A program made the translations under genes and the position numbers. From the NCBI GenBank assembly GCA_964418595.1, contig CAYQMF010000149.1, positions 1 to 14,082 on the forward strand: a stretch of DNA of 14,082 nt, written 5' to 3'. This stretch comes from CAYQMF01 sp964418595 (GTDB lineage Bacteria > Planctomycetota > UBA1135 > UBA2386). Below, piece by piece: positions 5,301 to 13,288 of this stretch. The stretch's first letter is position 1; every line of letters starts with the position of its first letter. The notes under the pieces were generated by a model. That model saw nothing but the letters and a program-made list of their open reading frames with translations. It ran no database searches and had not been told where the DNA came from.

Positions 5301-7868
5301 TCAGGGCTGGATCGTGATCTCGAGTGCGTGCGAGGCGGACAGGCCCTGCGGTGGACAGGGCGGAGGCGAGGTGGGCCCCGCCCAGACGAACTGCGCGGCG
5401 AGGCGGGTGCCGCGCAACCACGGGCCGTTGGGGATGCCGAGTTGGGTTTCGCTGGCGCCGACGCCGTTGCTGGTCGCCGGGAGTTGGATGAACACGAGGA
5501 TCGGGTCGATCCAGATCTCGATGCCGAGCACGAGAACGGGGGTCGCGAGCCGCGAGCCGGTCAGCGCGAGCAGGCCCGATGCGCTCGGTGGCGCGTTCGT
5601 GCAGGAGAGCGAGAAGGCCGCATTCCCGACCTGGGGCATTGACGTGACCGAGATGGCGAGCGCCCCGGCGCAGCCCGGGCTCGAGCGGCCGAATGCCACG
5701 ACGCCGGTGGGCAACATGTCGAGGCGCGTGACGAAGGCGTCTGTTCCGCCGCCGTGAATCGTGCTGAAGGCGCCCGCCGTCGTCGGGAAGTCCGAAGACG
5801 TGGTTGTCCCGGCAACCGTGGCAGTCCCTTGCGCGTCGAGCGCGACGCCCCAGAGGCTCTCGCCCCCGTTTGCGCCCCCGAGATATGTCGAGTAGATGAG
5901 GCTCGAGCCCGCCGGCGACAGTCGGGCGACGACGACGTCGGCGGTGTTGCCGTTGCGCGTCGTGTCGTAGGCACCGGCGGTGGTCGGGAAGTCCGCGGAG
6001 AGCGTCTGTCCCGTGATAGTGGCTGCACCGCTGGTGTCGAGTGCGATGGCGTGTCCGAAATCGATGTCCGTGCCGCCCAGGAAGGTCGAATAGACCAGGC
6101 TCGAACCCGTCGTCGACAGCCGAGCGGCGAAGACGTCGAACCCACCGCCGTTGTAGGTCCTGTCCCAGACGCCGGGCGTGGTCACGAAATCGGTCGAGGC
6201 GGTGGAACCGACGACGGTGGTGGCGCCCTGCCCATCGACGGCGAGGCCGCGGACCAGGTCGTGACCCGTCCCTCCGAGGAATGTCGAGAACAGCAGAGTA
6301 GAACCCGAGGGCGAGACGCGGGTGACGAAGGCATCGAAGGAGCCGTTGGCCGTCGTGTCGAGGGCCCCGGGCGTAGTCGGGAAGTTGGCGGATCCGGTCT
6401 GCCCCCCGACGGTGGTAGCACCCTGAGCGTCGATCGCGGCGGCATTGGCGACCTCCTCGCCCGTGCCACCGAGAAACGTGGAGAAGACGAGGCTCGCGCC
6501 GGAGGGAGAGATCCGGGTGACGAACGCGTCGCTCGGCCCCGTCAGATTCGCGTCGAACGCGCCCGTCGTCGCGGGGAAGTTCGTCGAGGCGGTCCATCCG
6601 GTGACGGTAGCCGCGCCCAACGCATCGACGGCGATGGCACGCGGCTCCTCGTCGCTCGCTCCGCCGAGGTAGGTCGAGTAGGTCAGACTCGACCCGGACG
6701 GCGACAGCCGCGCCACGAAGACATCGCGGTTCCCGTTGAGGCTCGGGTCGAACACGCCGGCCGTGGTTGGAAGGTCACTGGACTGCGTGAAGCCCGCGAT
6801 CGTTGCCCCGCCCAGGGCGTCGAGCGCGAGGGCATGGGCCTGGTCCTCGCTCGTGCCTCCGAAGAAGGTGGAGTAGACGAGCGTCGCCCCGGTCGTCGCA
6901 AGCCGGGTGACGAAGGCATCGTTGATGTTGTAGCTCGTGTCGAAGGCGCCGGGCGTGGTCGGAAAGCTGGCAGAACTGGTGCGCCCCGCGACGGTCGTCG
7001 CGCCTCGCGCGTCGACCGTGAGGGCTTGGGCCTCGTCCGAGCCCGTGCTCCCGAGGAACGTCGACCACACAAGCCCGGGGTCGACGACGAGCGCCCAGCC
7101 AGGTCGGCGCCCTGGCGCCTCGAAGCCGAAGCGGTCGGCGCCGCGCAAGACGTAGCGACAGTTGATCGCGAGCACTTCGCCTGACGGACCCTCTTCCCAG
7201 CTCACCGGTGACGGCATGCGCACGGGTCCGAGGCGAGTCTCGAGCACGAGGGCGCCGTCGGGATCGACGCGCAGCCCATCCGCCCCCTCGACTCCGAGCT
7301 CGACGCCTGCGAGCTCCGCGCCCGACTGCAGCAGGAGATCGTACTCGAAGTGTCCGTCGTGCTCGCGCGCGCGCACGTCCAGGCCGGGTTGCAGGTCGCG
7401 ATAGCGCACCGACGCGAAGATCGGCACGCAGCCACGCCACGTGGCGGGGTTGTTCCCGAGAAAGTAATTGTGGCAACCGGGCAGTCGGATCTCAGGCACG
7501 AGCGTTGCTTTGCCGGCGCTGGTGAAGGTCATCCTGACCGCGACGCCACGCAGAACGGCGTTGCCACGCCCGGTCTCGGCCACGGGTTCCGTCACCGTGA
7601 ACGTCCAGCCCCTCTCCTCGAGGAACAGGGTCATCGCTCCGAATCGGGCTACGTAGCACGCCGGGTGTTCCCACTGTCCGAGGTTTGGCGCGAACGCGAC
7701 CGGCAACGTTCCGAGCAGCGGCTCGGCGCGCGTCGTCATCCCGGGTCGAGCGAGTGTTGTCGGGCCGCGCAAACCACCGAGCCATCCCGTGAGGACGACT
7801 GCGAGTGCGACGAGTGCGGCCATTGCGACGGGGGAGCCTCGCGCGGCTCGCTGGCATCGGGTCTCCAT
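5301..7868 (-). CDS. secreted SBBP beta-propeller repeat protein, 855 aa
   Basis: This is an intact 855-aa protein. The ATG at 7868 is chosen because it begins a signal peptide (basic start, hydrophobic core about residues 15-32, MAALVALAVVLTGWLGG). The open frame continues upstream to 8384 without recognisable protein; GGAA lies about 10 bases before this ATG. The N-terminal domain (about 48-260) begins FAPNLGQWEHPACYVAR and matches the domain usually preceding SBBP repeats in cell-surface proteins. Seven SBBP repeats of about 64 aa follow (residues 268 to about 716), each starting [WYF]STF/YLGG. The last 130 residues, starting at GCAGALAISV, are the tail module also seen in two other genes here. 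A surface or extracellular structural or adhesive role is likely. No enzyme motif is seen. It is convergent with the FG-GAP gene. Confidence 0.9.
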   Translation of the reverse strand: METRCQRAARGSPVAMAALVALAVVLTGWLGGLRGPTTLARPGMTTRAEPLLGTLPVAFAPNLGQWEHPACYVARFGAMTLFLEERGWTFTVTEPVAETGRGNAVLRGVAVRMTFTSAGKATLVPEIRLPGCHNYFLGNNPATWRGCVPIFASVRYRDLQPGLDVRAREHDGHFEYDLLLQSGAELAGVELGVEGADGLRVDPDGALVLETRLGPVRMPSPVSWEEGPSGEVLAINCRYVLRGADRFGFEAPGRRPGWALVVDPGLVWSTFLGSTGSDEAQALTVDARGATTVAGRTSSASFPTTPGAFDTSYNINDAFVTRLATTGATLVYSTFFGGTSEDQAHALALDALGGATIAGFTQSSDLPTTAGVFDPSLNGNRDVFVARLSPSGSSLTYSTYLGGASDEEPRAIAVDALGAATVTGWTASTNFPATTGAFDANLTGPSDAFVTRISPSGASLVFSTFLGGTGEEVANAAAIDAQGATTVGGQTGSANFPTTPGALDTTANGSFDAFVTRVSPSGSTLLFSTFLGGTGHDLVRGLAVDGQGATTVVGSTASTDFVTTPGVWDRTYNGGGFDVFAARLSTTGSSLVYSTFLGGTDIDFGHAIALDTSGAATITGQTLSADFPTTAGAYDTTRNGNTADVVVARLSPAGSSLIYSTYLGGANGGESLWGVALDAQGTATVAGTTTSSDFPTTAGAFSTIHGGGTDAFVTRLDMLPTGVVAFGRSSPGCAGALAISVTSMPQVGNAAFSLSCTNAPPSASGLLALTGSRLATPVLVLGIEIWIDPILVFIQLPATSNGVGASETQLGIPNGPWLRGTRLAAQFVWAGPTSPPPCPPQGLSASHALEITIQP
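5721..7067 (-). repeat. seven tandem SBBP repeats, about 192 bp each
   Basis: Within the 855-aa protein, the phrase [WYF]ST[FY][LF]GG recurs seven times at a spacing of 64-65 residues. Each is followed by a D-A-x-G-x-x-T-[VI]-x-G strand and a FPTT-x-GA/V-[FLWY]-D turn. Repeat DNA is diverged, so the array looks old rather than recently amplified. The coordinates run from the first WSTFLGS (7067) to the end of the last DAFVTRL (5721). Confidence 0.85.
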
Positions 7869-8184
7869 GATCGGGTTCCGGGGAGGGGGGGGCGGCCGCG
7901 CCGCGCGACCATCTTTCAGATGGTAGCCAGCTTCGTCTGATTGATCGTGACCCGAGCGGTGGATCCGATCGCTGACCATGCGACACCATCCCAGCGCGCG
8001 ACGAAGGTCACGCAGGTCCTGGTGACCGGGCGTGGCTTGATCACCAGGTTCGGCATCCGATCGCATCGCGCGCGAGGTCGCGGCTTCGACGCTTCGGACA
8101 GCGATCCGCGGTGATGTCGTCGTTAGGAGGGAGACTTCCGGCGTGGAATCTGGACCGGACGACGGGTCGCGCGCTGCGGCGTGA
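7869..8184. other. intergenic region upstream of the SBBP gene
   Basis: I see no convincing gene in these 316 bases. They contain a C-rich run on the minus strand just before the SBBP start and a perfect 7-bp hairpin, ACCATCT/AGATGGT with loop TTC (7908-7924), about 40 bases upstream of that start. The minus-strand promoter must lie here, but no confident -35/-10 pair is visible. An AGGAGG-like GGAGGGAG near 8132 on the plus strand has no suitable start behind it. Confidence 0.5.
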
Positions 8185-8514
8185 GCGTGGCCCCTGACGT
8201 TTGGCGGCGGACTGCCTTCTGCCCCGGCGGTGCTGCTCGCCGGCGCTTCGCGGACGCGGTGGGGTACGATCCCCCTACCGTTCGATCTGACGGTGCTGAA
8301 CGCCGCGGGATGTTTCATCAACGCCAGCGGCGACGTGCAGATCAGCACGATGACCACCGCGCTCGGTGGGGTGAGCATGCGCATCGGCGTGCCGAAATCG
8401 AACGCCCTGCTCGGCGCGACGATCTACTTCCAGTGGTTCCACTTCAACCCTCGCGCCAACGGCCTGGGGCTGTTGTCGACCCGCGGCGCGACCGCAACGG
8501 TCGGCTACCAGTAG
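8185..8514 (+). pseudogene. C-terminal remnant of a secreted planctomycete-type protein
   Basis: The frame from 8185 (after a stop at 8182) reads AWPLTFGGGLPSAPAVLLAG and continues to TAG 8512-8514. GTG 8230 is the only usual start codon. The 94-110 residues match the last part of the tail module found in secreted proteins of this lineage: a strand ending in LLAGASRTRWG, then LPFDLTVLNAAGC, an STMTTALGGVSMRI strand, LLGATIYFQW and finally an NGLGLLST..GATATVGYQ end. No signal peptide or functional domain precedes it. This is most likely the 3' stump of a larger gene whose front is gone. An independent small protein is the alternative. The stop sits in a tandem CCAGTAGT duplication (8508-8523). 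Confidence 0.55.
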
Positions 8515-8656
8515 TCCAGTAGTAGCCTCTGAAGAATCACCGCAGAACCGGCGGGTTGGCCTTGGATGGGTCGGTCAGGTCGAGGTGTCGTAGCGTGGCC
8601 GGAAGCGCGCACCGGCGCACCCGATCCGGGGCGCCGCCGCCGGCGCCCGCCTCGCT

Positions 8657-10168
8657 ATGCTCGCGCCCGTGGGTTCCGCTCAGCGAACGGCTGCCGTGCT
8701 GGAGGTCTCGGCGATTGGCACACCGGGGCCCGCGGCCCCCTGGCGCGACTCCGTCGCTGTGCTGGCCGCCACCCTGCTCGCCTACGGCCTGCTGCGGCAC
8801 GAGGCCTTCTATCACCTCGATGCCCGCCTGCACATCGCCTTCGCGGAGCGCGGCACGCTCCTCGTGCCGCGCCACATCCTCTACATCCCGATCCTCGCGG
8901 GGCTGCACCACCTGCTCGCGCCCTTCGCGGTCGGCTGGTTCGCCGTCGCCTCGTGGCTGAGCGTGGCGGGCATGGCGCTCGGCGTCGCCCTCCTGCATCG
9001 GGCCGCGGCGCGGTGCCTGGGGCGCGCCGACGCCTGGCTGGCGGCGGTGCTCATCGCCACGACGCCGGCGGTGATGTTCTTCGCCAGCGTCGCCGAGCTG
9101 CACGGCCCGTTCATGCCGGTGGTCGGACTCGCGACGCTCGCGCTCGTGCGCGTGCGGCACCATCCCACGCGCGCCCGCGCCCTCCTGCTCGGTGCCGCGA
9201 TCGGCGCGAGCTACTTCCTGCACGCCACCGGCGCCCTGCTGGCGATCGCCCTGCCGCTCCTGCACGGCGCCCTCGCCGGTCCGGCGCCGCCGCGCGCGCG
9301 CTGGCGGCAGGCGCTGTGGTGCGCCGCGTGGAGCGCCGCGCCGGTGGGCGCGCTCGTGCTCGGCGTGCCGCTCGCCCTCGCGCAGGCCTGGCCCTCGTTT
9401 GGGGCCCTGCAACCGGCGACGGTCCTGATCGGCGACCTGGCCACCCTCGCCGGCCGTCTCGCCACCACCCCGCGCGCCCTCGCCCGCGAGTGGGTGCTGG
9501 CCTGCGTGCCGCTCTCCGTCGCCTGGCTCGCGGCGCTGCGCCACGCGCGGCTTCGCCCGCTGCTCGCGGCGCTCGTCGGCCTGCTCGCGGTGTACGGCGC
9601 CGTCTCCGCCCTGCTCCTGGTCGAGGTCGAGTCGGAGTGGGGAGCCTACTTCCTGCCCCTGTTGTGGCCGGCCGCGATCCTCACCGTGCGCAGCGTGCCG
9701 CGCCCCGTGACGCTCGCGCTCGCCGCGGCCGGGCTCGCGATCGGAACCGTCGTCACCCTGCGCTCCGACCGGCCGGGCCCGGGTCGCGCCTTCGCCGCCG
9801 GGGTGCACGCTGCCCGCGATGGCCAGCCTGCGCTGCTGGTGATTGGCGATCCGGTCGAACTCGACCACTGTTACACGCACCTGCCGGGGGTGCGGTACGT
9901 GCTCCTCCCGGAGACGCTGGGGGTCGCACTCGACACCGCGGCCGCGGAGGCGGCGTGGTGTGCAGCCGCGGCCGCCTACCTCCGCGACGCGGCCCGGCGC
10001 GACCACGCGGTCTTGTTCACGGCCCCCGCCGACGCGGTCCTGCGCGAGGGCCGCTCGGGCGTCACCCGCTCGGTCGGCGCGGCAATGCTACACGCCCTCG
10101 ACGATGCCTTCGTGCGCGAGCCGGTCGCAAGCCCGGGCTTCGCGGCCTGGCGGCTGATCCCGCGCTGA
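8657..10168 (+). CDS. polytopic membrane protein, GT-C glycosyltransferase-like
   Basis: This is a 503-aa protein starting at ATG 8657; no Shine-Dalgarno site is visible. I count about 11 hydrophobic segments (roughly residues 31-47, 72-90, 92-113, 126-144, 152-166, 174-204, 219-243, 280-295, 300-322, 329-345, 350-368). A soluble C-terminal domain of about 130 residues follows, with an ALLVIGDPVELDHCYTHLPG segment. An acidic residue in the first external loop (HLDARLH, Asp55) and the general architecture resemble lipid-linked-sugar-dependent GT-C enzymes (PMT/ArnT or DUF2723 type), which glycosylate lipids or exported proteins. That assignment rests on topology, not on a diagnostic motif. Secreted propeller proteins nearby would be plausible acceptors, but this is only a suggestion. 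The gene is intact and not obviously in an operon. Confidence 0.8.
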   Translation: MLAPVGSAQRTAAVLEVSAIGTPGPAAPWRDSVAVLAATLLAYGLLRHEAFYHLDARLHIAFAERGTLLVPRHILYIPILAGLHHLLAPFAVGWFAVASWLSVAGMALGVALLHRAAARCLGRADAWLAAVLIATTPAVMFFASVAELHGPFMPVVGLATLALVRVRHHPTRARALLLGAAIGASYFLHATGALLAIALPLLHGALAGPAPPRARWRQALWCAAWSAAPVGALVLGVPLALAQAWPSFGALQPATVLIGDLATLAGRLATTPRALAREWVLACVPLSVAWLAALRHARLRPLLAALVGLLAVYGAVSALLLVEVESEWGAYFLPLLWPAAILTVRSVPRPVTLALAAAGLAIGTVVTLRSDRPGPGRAFAAGVHAARDGQPALLVIGDPVELDHCYTHLPGVRYVLLPETLGVALDTAAAEAAWCAAAAAYLRDAARRDHAVLFTAPADAVLREGRSGVTRSVGAAMLHALDDAFVREPVASPGFAAWRLIPR

Positions 10169-10171
10169 CCG

Positions 10172-10475
10172 CGGCGCCCGCCCGTCGAGGTCGAGGAAGC
10201 GGGTGGTGATCGGGATGGCGTTCGGACCGACGTGCACCGAGCCGGTAGCGAACGGGTCGATGCCCGGCTGCGGCAGGAGGTTGGCGGTGTGGAACACGCG
10301 GGCGATGCCGCGCGCGAAGGCGGGCCGTCGTCGACGTGCGTCGACCACGCGTGCGTGCCGGGCGGCGGGAACATGCTGCCGAGGCCGCGGCCGAGGGTGC
10401 TGCCCTTCGAGAGCATCAACGTCGGCATCGAACGCTCCGCGACCGACCTCGCGGAAGGTCCCGCGATCACCGCAT
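10172..10475 (-). pseudogene. frameshifted minus-strand coding remnant, unknown family
   Basis: Between the membrane-protein gene and the Kelch gene, the minus strand shows two adjoining stretches with almost every codon ending in G or C. The first (about 10475-10330) reads MPTLMLSKGSTLGRGLGSMF and PPPGTHAWSTHVDDG. The second (about 10330-10172), in another frame, reads ARGIARVFHTANLLPQPGID and PFATGSVHVGPNAIPITTRF. One indel near 10325 would join them as VDDGPAFARGIARVF. The 3' end runs into the end of the membrane-protein gene without a stop, so it is probably truncated there. I do not recognise the family. This stretch is otherwise free of genes. Confidence 0.35.
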
Positions 10476-10589
10476 GCGCCCGAGGGCCGCGCTCGCGCGA
10501 GATGGACTCTCGTCGTGATGTCGCGATGGTGGGGGCATACGCAGAATTGACCCCGGTGCGTCCTTCGGTCCGACGATGTAGACGAATCC

Positions 10590-11345
10590 ATGTGCGTCGT
10601 AGGCGATGCGTCACGACGCCTTCGACTCGATCAGCTTCAACTGGAACTGCAAGTTCACACTCGTCAACGTCCCGAGCTCGCCCACGACATCACGCGCGGG
10701 CGCGTGGTGTGCTACGGAGGCAGCGTCTACACCGGCGGACCGATCCTCCATCCGCAGGAGACCCGGGTGTGGACCGGCAGCGCATGGGTGAACGACTGGT
10801 CGCTCGGCACCGCGCGCGGGAAGGAGTTCCCGGCGCTGGCTTGTGACCCCGGTCGAGGCCTGATCCACATGTTCGGCAACGATCCGTTCGCCGGCACGGA
10901 ACACTGGACGCTGTCTCACCCAGCCGGTGCGCGCTTCGCGAACCTGGGGTCGGGTTGCAGCGGGTCGACGGGGATCCCGCGCCTCGACCTCGCGGATGGA
11001 CGGATGCCCTGGCTCGGGCACACCGCGATGCTGACGGCTTCGAACCTGGTCACGAGTGCCGCCGTCATCGCACTCGGCAGCTCGTCGTCGCCGTGGGGCG
11101 CGATCGCGTTGCCGCTACCCCTGGCGGCCTTCGGGATGCCGACGTATTCGCTGCTGGTGAGCGTCGACGCAAACGCGACCACCGTCGGCAGCGGCGGGAC
11201 GGCAGCGTTGACAGTCCTCGTGCCGAACGCGACGTGGCTGGTCGGCGTCGATCTCTGGGCCCAGGCCTTCTCCCCCGACCTCGCGGCGAACGCGGCCGGC
11301 GTGGTCGTGAGCCAAGCGGTGCGCCTCGGGCTCGGCAACCGCTGA
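10590..11345 (+). CDS. 5'-truncated Kelch-type secreted protein with planctomycete tail module
   Basis: The convincing part starts near 10677: a Kelch-like blade HDITRGRVVCYGGSVYTGG, then TRVWTGSAWVNDW and a second blade ACDPGRGLIHMFG. The tail module follows, beginning GSGCSGSTGIPRLDL and running through SLLVSVDANAT, LTVLVPNATWLVG and an SQAVRLGLGNR end. Kelch blades form beta-propellers, and such proteins are normally exported and much longer. The ATG at 10590 is only the first start in frame. Its first 28 codons are AT-ending and read poorly, whereas the frame from ATG 10606 has GC-ending codons (FNWNCKFTLVNVPSSP) and would join by a one-base shift near 10670-10683. No signal peptide exists. 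The gene is therefore a 3' fragment, probably not functional. Confidence 0.68.
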   Translation: MCVVGDASRRLRLDQLQLELQVHTRQRPELAHDITRGRVVCYGGSVYTGGPILHPQETRVWTGSAWVNDWSLGTARGKEFPALACDPGRGLIHMFGNDPFAGTEHWTLSHPAGARFANLGSGCSGSTGIPRLDLADGRMPWLGHTAMLTASNLVTSAAVIALGSSSSPWGAIALPLPLAAFGMPTYSLLVSVDANATTVGSGGTAALTVLVPNATWLVGVDLWAQAFSPDLAANAAGVVVSQAVRLGLGNR

Positions 11346-11349
11346 GGCC

Positions 11350-12110
11350 AACGCCGCGATCAGGACCGCACGATCACCGCCGCGGGATTGCTGGAGACCT
11401 TGGTCCAGGATCTCGATGGGTCGAGGTGGGTTGATCCAAACCCCCCGGGGGGAGCCGCGACGCGGAGGGTTGCGAGCGGACGAAGCGCTCGGGGTTGGCG
11501 GCGTACGCGCGCGCGAGGATCTTGTCGCGGCGACGTCGAATGCGGTCCGCCTCGCCGCGGTGGACGCTGGCGGGAGTGAGGAGGCCGAGGCCAGTGTGGT
11601 AGTGCACGTTGTTGTACCAGTTGAAGACCTCGCCGCAGATGTCGCGAGCGTGCTGGATCGAGCCGAAGCGGTCGGGGAAAAGCCGGGTCGGTACTTGATG
11701 GTCTTGAACTGTGCCTCGGAGTACGGGTTGTCGTCGGAGACGTGCGGACGGCTGTGACTCTTGGTGATCCCGAGGTCCGCCATCAGGAGTGCGACGGGCT
11801 TGGACGTCATCGCGGCGCCGCGATCAGCATGGATCGTGAGCTGCCCCACCTGGACTCCCTGCGAAGCGCAGCCGGACTCGATGAGCTTCTGCGCGAGGAC
11901 GCTCGCCTCGCGCGTGGCGACCATGTAGGCGACGACGTAGCGGCTGAAGATGTCGAGCATCACGTAGAGGTAGAAGTAGGTCCACTTCTCCGGGCCGAGC
12001 AGCTTGGTGATGTCCCACGACCAAACCTGGTTGGGCGCGTTGGCGACGAGCTCGGGCCGCGCGTAGGTGGGATGGCGGAGCTGGTCACGGCGCTCCCGGA
12101 CCTGCTGCGC
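11350..12110 (-). mobile_element. incomplete IS3-family insertion sequence
   Basis: This is the 3' part of an IS3-type element, carrying most of the orfB catalytic region in minus orientation. The outer limits are approximate. One side lies between the Kelch stop (11345) and the conserved WINPP end of the transposase (about 11440). The other abuts coding sequence of the VWA gene near 12085-12125. No orfA, no A-rich frameshift signal and no pair of terminal inverted repeats can be seen, so it cannot move by itself. Confidence 0.8.
11374..12110 (-). pseudogene. IS3-family transposase OrfB, truncated and frameshifted
   Basis: This is an integrase-core (rve) transposase of the IS3 OrfB type. Reading from about 12110 downwards: VRERRDQLRHPTYARPELVA, PNQVWSWDITKLLGPEKWTY with the first Asp (codon 12012-12014), TIHADRG with the second Asp (11823-11825), and DDNPYSEAQFKTIKYRPGF with the Glu (11715-11717). 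The spacing gives the classic D-35-E. At a GGGGAAAA run (11674-11681, plus strand) the frame changes; the continuation FPDRFGSIQHARDICGEVFN and HYHTGLGLLTPASVHRGEAD is one frame over. Between about 11455 and 11485 it returns to the first frame for GVWINPPRP. The N-terminal part of OrfB and all of OrfA are missing. All three catalytic residues survive, but the protein cannot be made intact. Confidence 0.85.
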
Positions 12111-13121
12111 GCCTTCGAGGAGGCGGTGATCATCATCTCCGACGGCGACCCGCAGCCGCCGCCACCGGCGCTGCTCGCGAGCTACCAGGCGTCGCGCATC
12201 ACGGTGTCGGCGGTGACCGTGTTCCCGCACGGCCGGGTCGACACCGGCACCATGCAGGCGATCGCCAACGCCACCGGCGGGCGCTACTACATGCCGAGCA
12301 GCCCCGACGAGCTGCCGGCGATCTTCATCAAGGAGGCGAAGACCTCGCGCACCCCGGCGATCGTCGAGACGACCTTCACGCCCGGCGTGATGATGCCGGC
12401 GCCGGTGCTCAAGGGGATCGACGCGCTGCCGCCGCTGCACGGGATGGTGCTGACGACGCCGAAGGGCCGTGCGCTCACCGTGCTCGAAGGCCCCGACCCG
12501 GAGCGGTCCGAACCGGTGCTCGCGCAGTGGCGCTACGGGGTCGGCGCGGCGGCGGCGTTCACCAGCGACCTCGGCGGCCGTTGGGGTCGCGACTGGGTCG
12601 GGTGGGAGCACTACCGCGCGTTCGTGCACCAGCTCGTGAGCGACGTGGCGCGGCAACCGCGCCCGGAGCGTTTGTTCGCGCGCGCGCTCGCGGTGTTCGG
12701 CACGGGGCTCCTGCAGGTGGAAGACCACGGCACCGACGACGCGCTCCTCGACCTGCGCGCGGAGATGCGCGGGCCGCAGGGCACCGTCGCCCTCGACCTC
12801 ACCCAGGTCGGACCGCGGCGCTACGAGGCGCGCTTCCCGCTGCCGGGCGTCGGGCGCTACGAGGTGAGCGTCAGCGCCGGGAACGACCGCGCGCACGTCG
12901 GGCTCGCGGTGCCGTATGGCGGCGAGTACACGCGCTTCCGTTCCGACCCGGAGCGCCTGCGGCAGATCGTCGCGCGCACCGGCGCGCGGCTGTTGCGCGG
13001 CGACGAGCGCGGCGGCGAGTTGTTCGCGCGCCCCGACGTGCTGCTCATCGGGCATGCGCGTTCGGGCGGAGCAGATCGAGGTCGGATCTGCGCGTCCCTC
13101 GGCAGGCTGTCGAGCCCGTAG
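12072..13121 (+). pseudogene. internal fragment of a VWA / glutamine-amidotransferase-like membrane protein
   Basis: From about residue 18 of this frame the sequence matches large planctomycete VWA proteins with a GATase1-like domain. It reads VIIISDGDPQPP (the late VWA strand), then SRITVSAVTVFPHG, IANATGGRYYMPSSPDELPA, IFIKEAKTSR, the LPPLHGMVLTTPKGRAL segment, VLAQWRYGVGAAAAFTSD, and a WGRDWVGWEHYRAFVHQLV segment. A beta-rich part with RYEVSVSAGNDRAHVGLAVP follows. Family members are usually around 800-900 aa with N-terminal membrane helices and the MIDAS motif DxSxS; all of that is missing. Homology also stops near 13045-13060, before the usual C-terminal membrane segment. The ATG 12072 lies in antisense IS sequence and is not a real start. 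This is a two-sided truncation, and the left breakpoint coincides with the IS remnant. Confidence 0.72.
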
Positions 13122-13288
13122 ATCGTACGCCATCGGCAGGACCCTGTGCTCGCTCGCCGCTTTGCGTGATCCGGGAGGATCTGCGCGTCTCTCGCGCGAG
13201 TCTGCGCCGCGTCTCGCTGAGCGACTCGTTCGCGAGCTTCGTGACGAAACGGTGGAGCGATCGTCGCGTTGGGGAAGTCCTTGAGCAA
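13062..13288 (-). other. degenerate region with possible transposase-like remnant
   Basis: No clear gene fills 13122-13388. On the minus strand the frame from ATG 13288 reads MLKDFPNATIAPPFRHEARE and later WRTIYGLDSLPRDAQIR. The latter resembles the start of some IS transposases that read like xxTIYGLxxLPxDTQxR. The match is short and from memory, and the frame then runs into the antisense of the VWA fragment. I treat it as a possible stump of a second insertion sequence, at low confidence. Confidence 0.22.
13084..13194. repeat. 18-bp direct repeat, two copies 93 bp apart
   Basis: GGATCTGCGCGTCCCTCG (13084-13101) recurs as GGATCTGCGCGTCTCTCG (13177-13194) with a single mismatch. The spacing of 93 is a multiple of three, and both copies encode DAQI on the minus strand. 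They lie just past the point where VWA homology ends, so they may mark a rearrangement or a small internal duplication. Confidence 0.55.

Noticed and set aside
4483..6597. 704-codon minus-strand open frame across the FG-GAP/SBBP boundary
   Set aside because: Most of it is a shifted-frame shadow of the SBBP gene. A short stretch near 5120-5240 reads plausibly (ASAHRWLTYADRILASRAEL), but it is too short and isolated to call.
5754..7184. 476-codon plus-strand open frame opposite the SBBP gene
   Set aside because: It lies entirely antisense to the SBBP repeats. Its Arg/Gly/Glu-rich composition mirrors the repeat, and no domain is recognisable.
8537..8640. Possible 3' end of a minus-strand gene (ATLRHLDLTDPSKANPPVLR then stop)
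   Set aside because: About 20-30 residues read well and could be a gene remnant, but upstream the frame is a shadow of the membrane-protein gene. The evidence is too thin for a feature.
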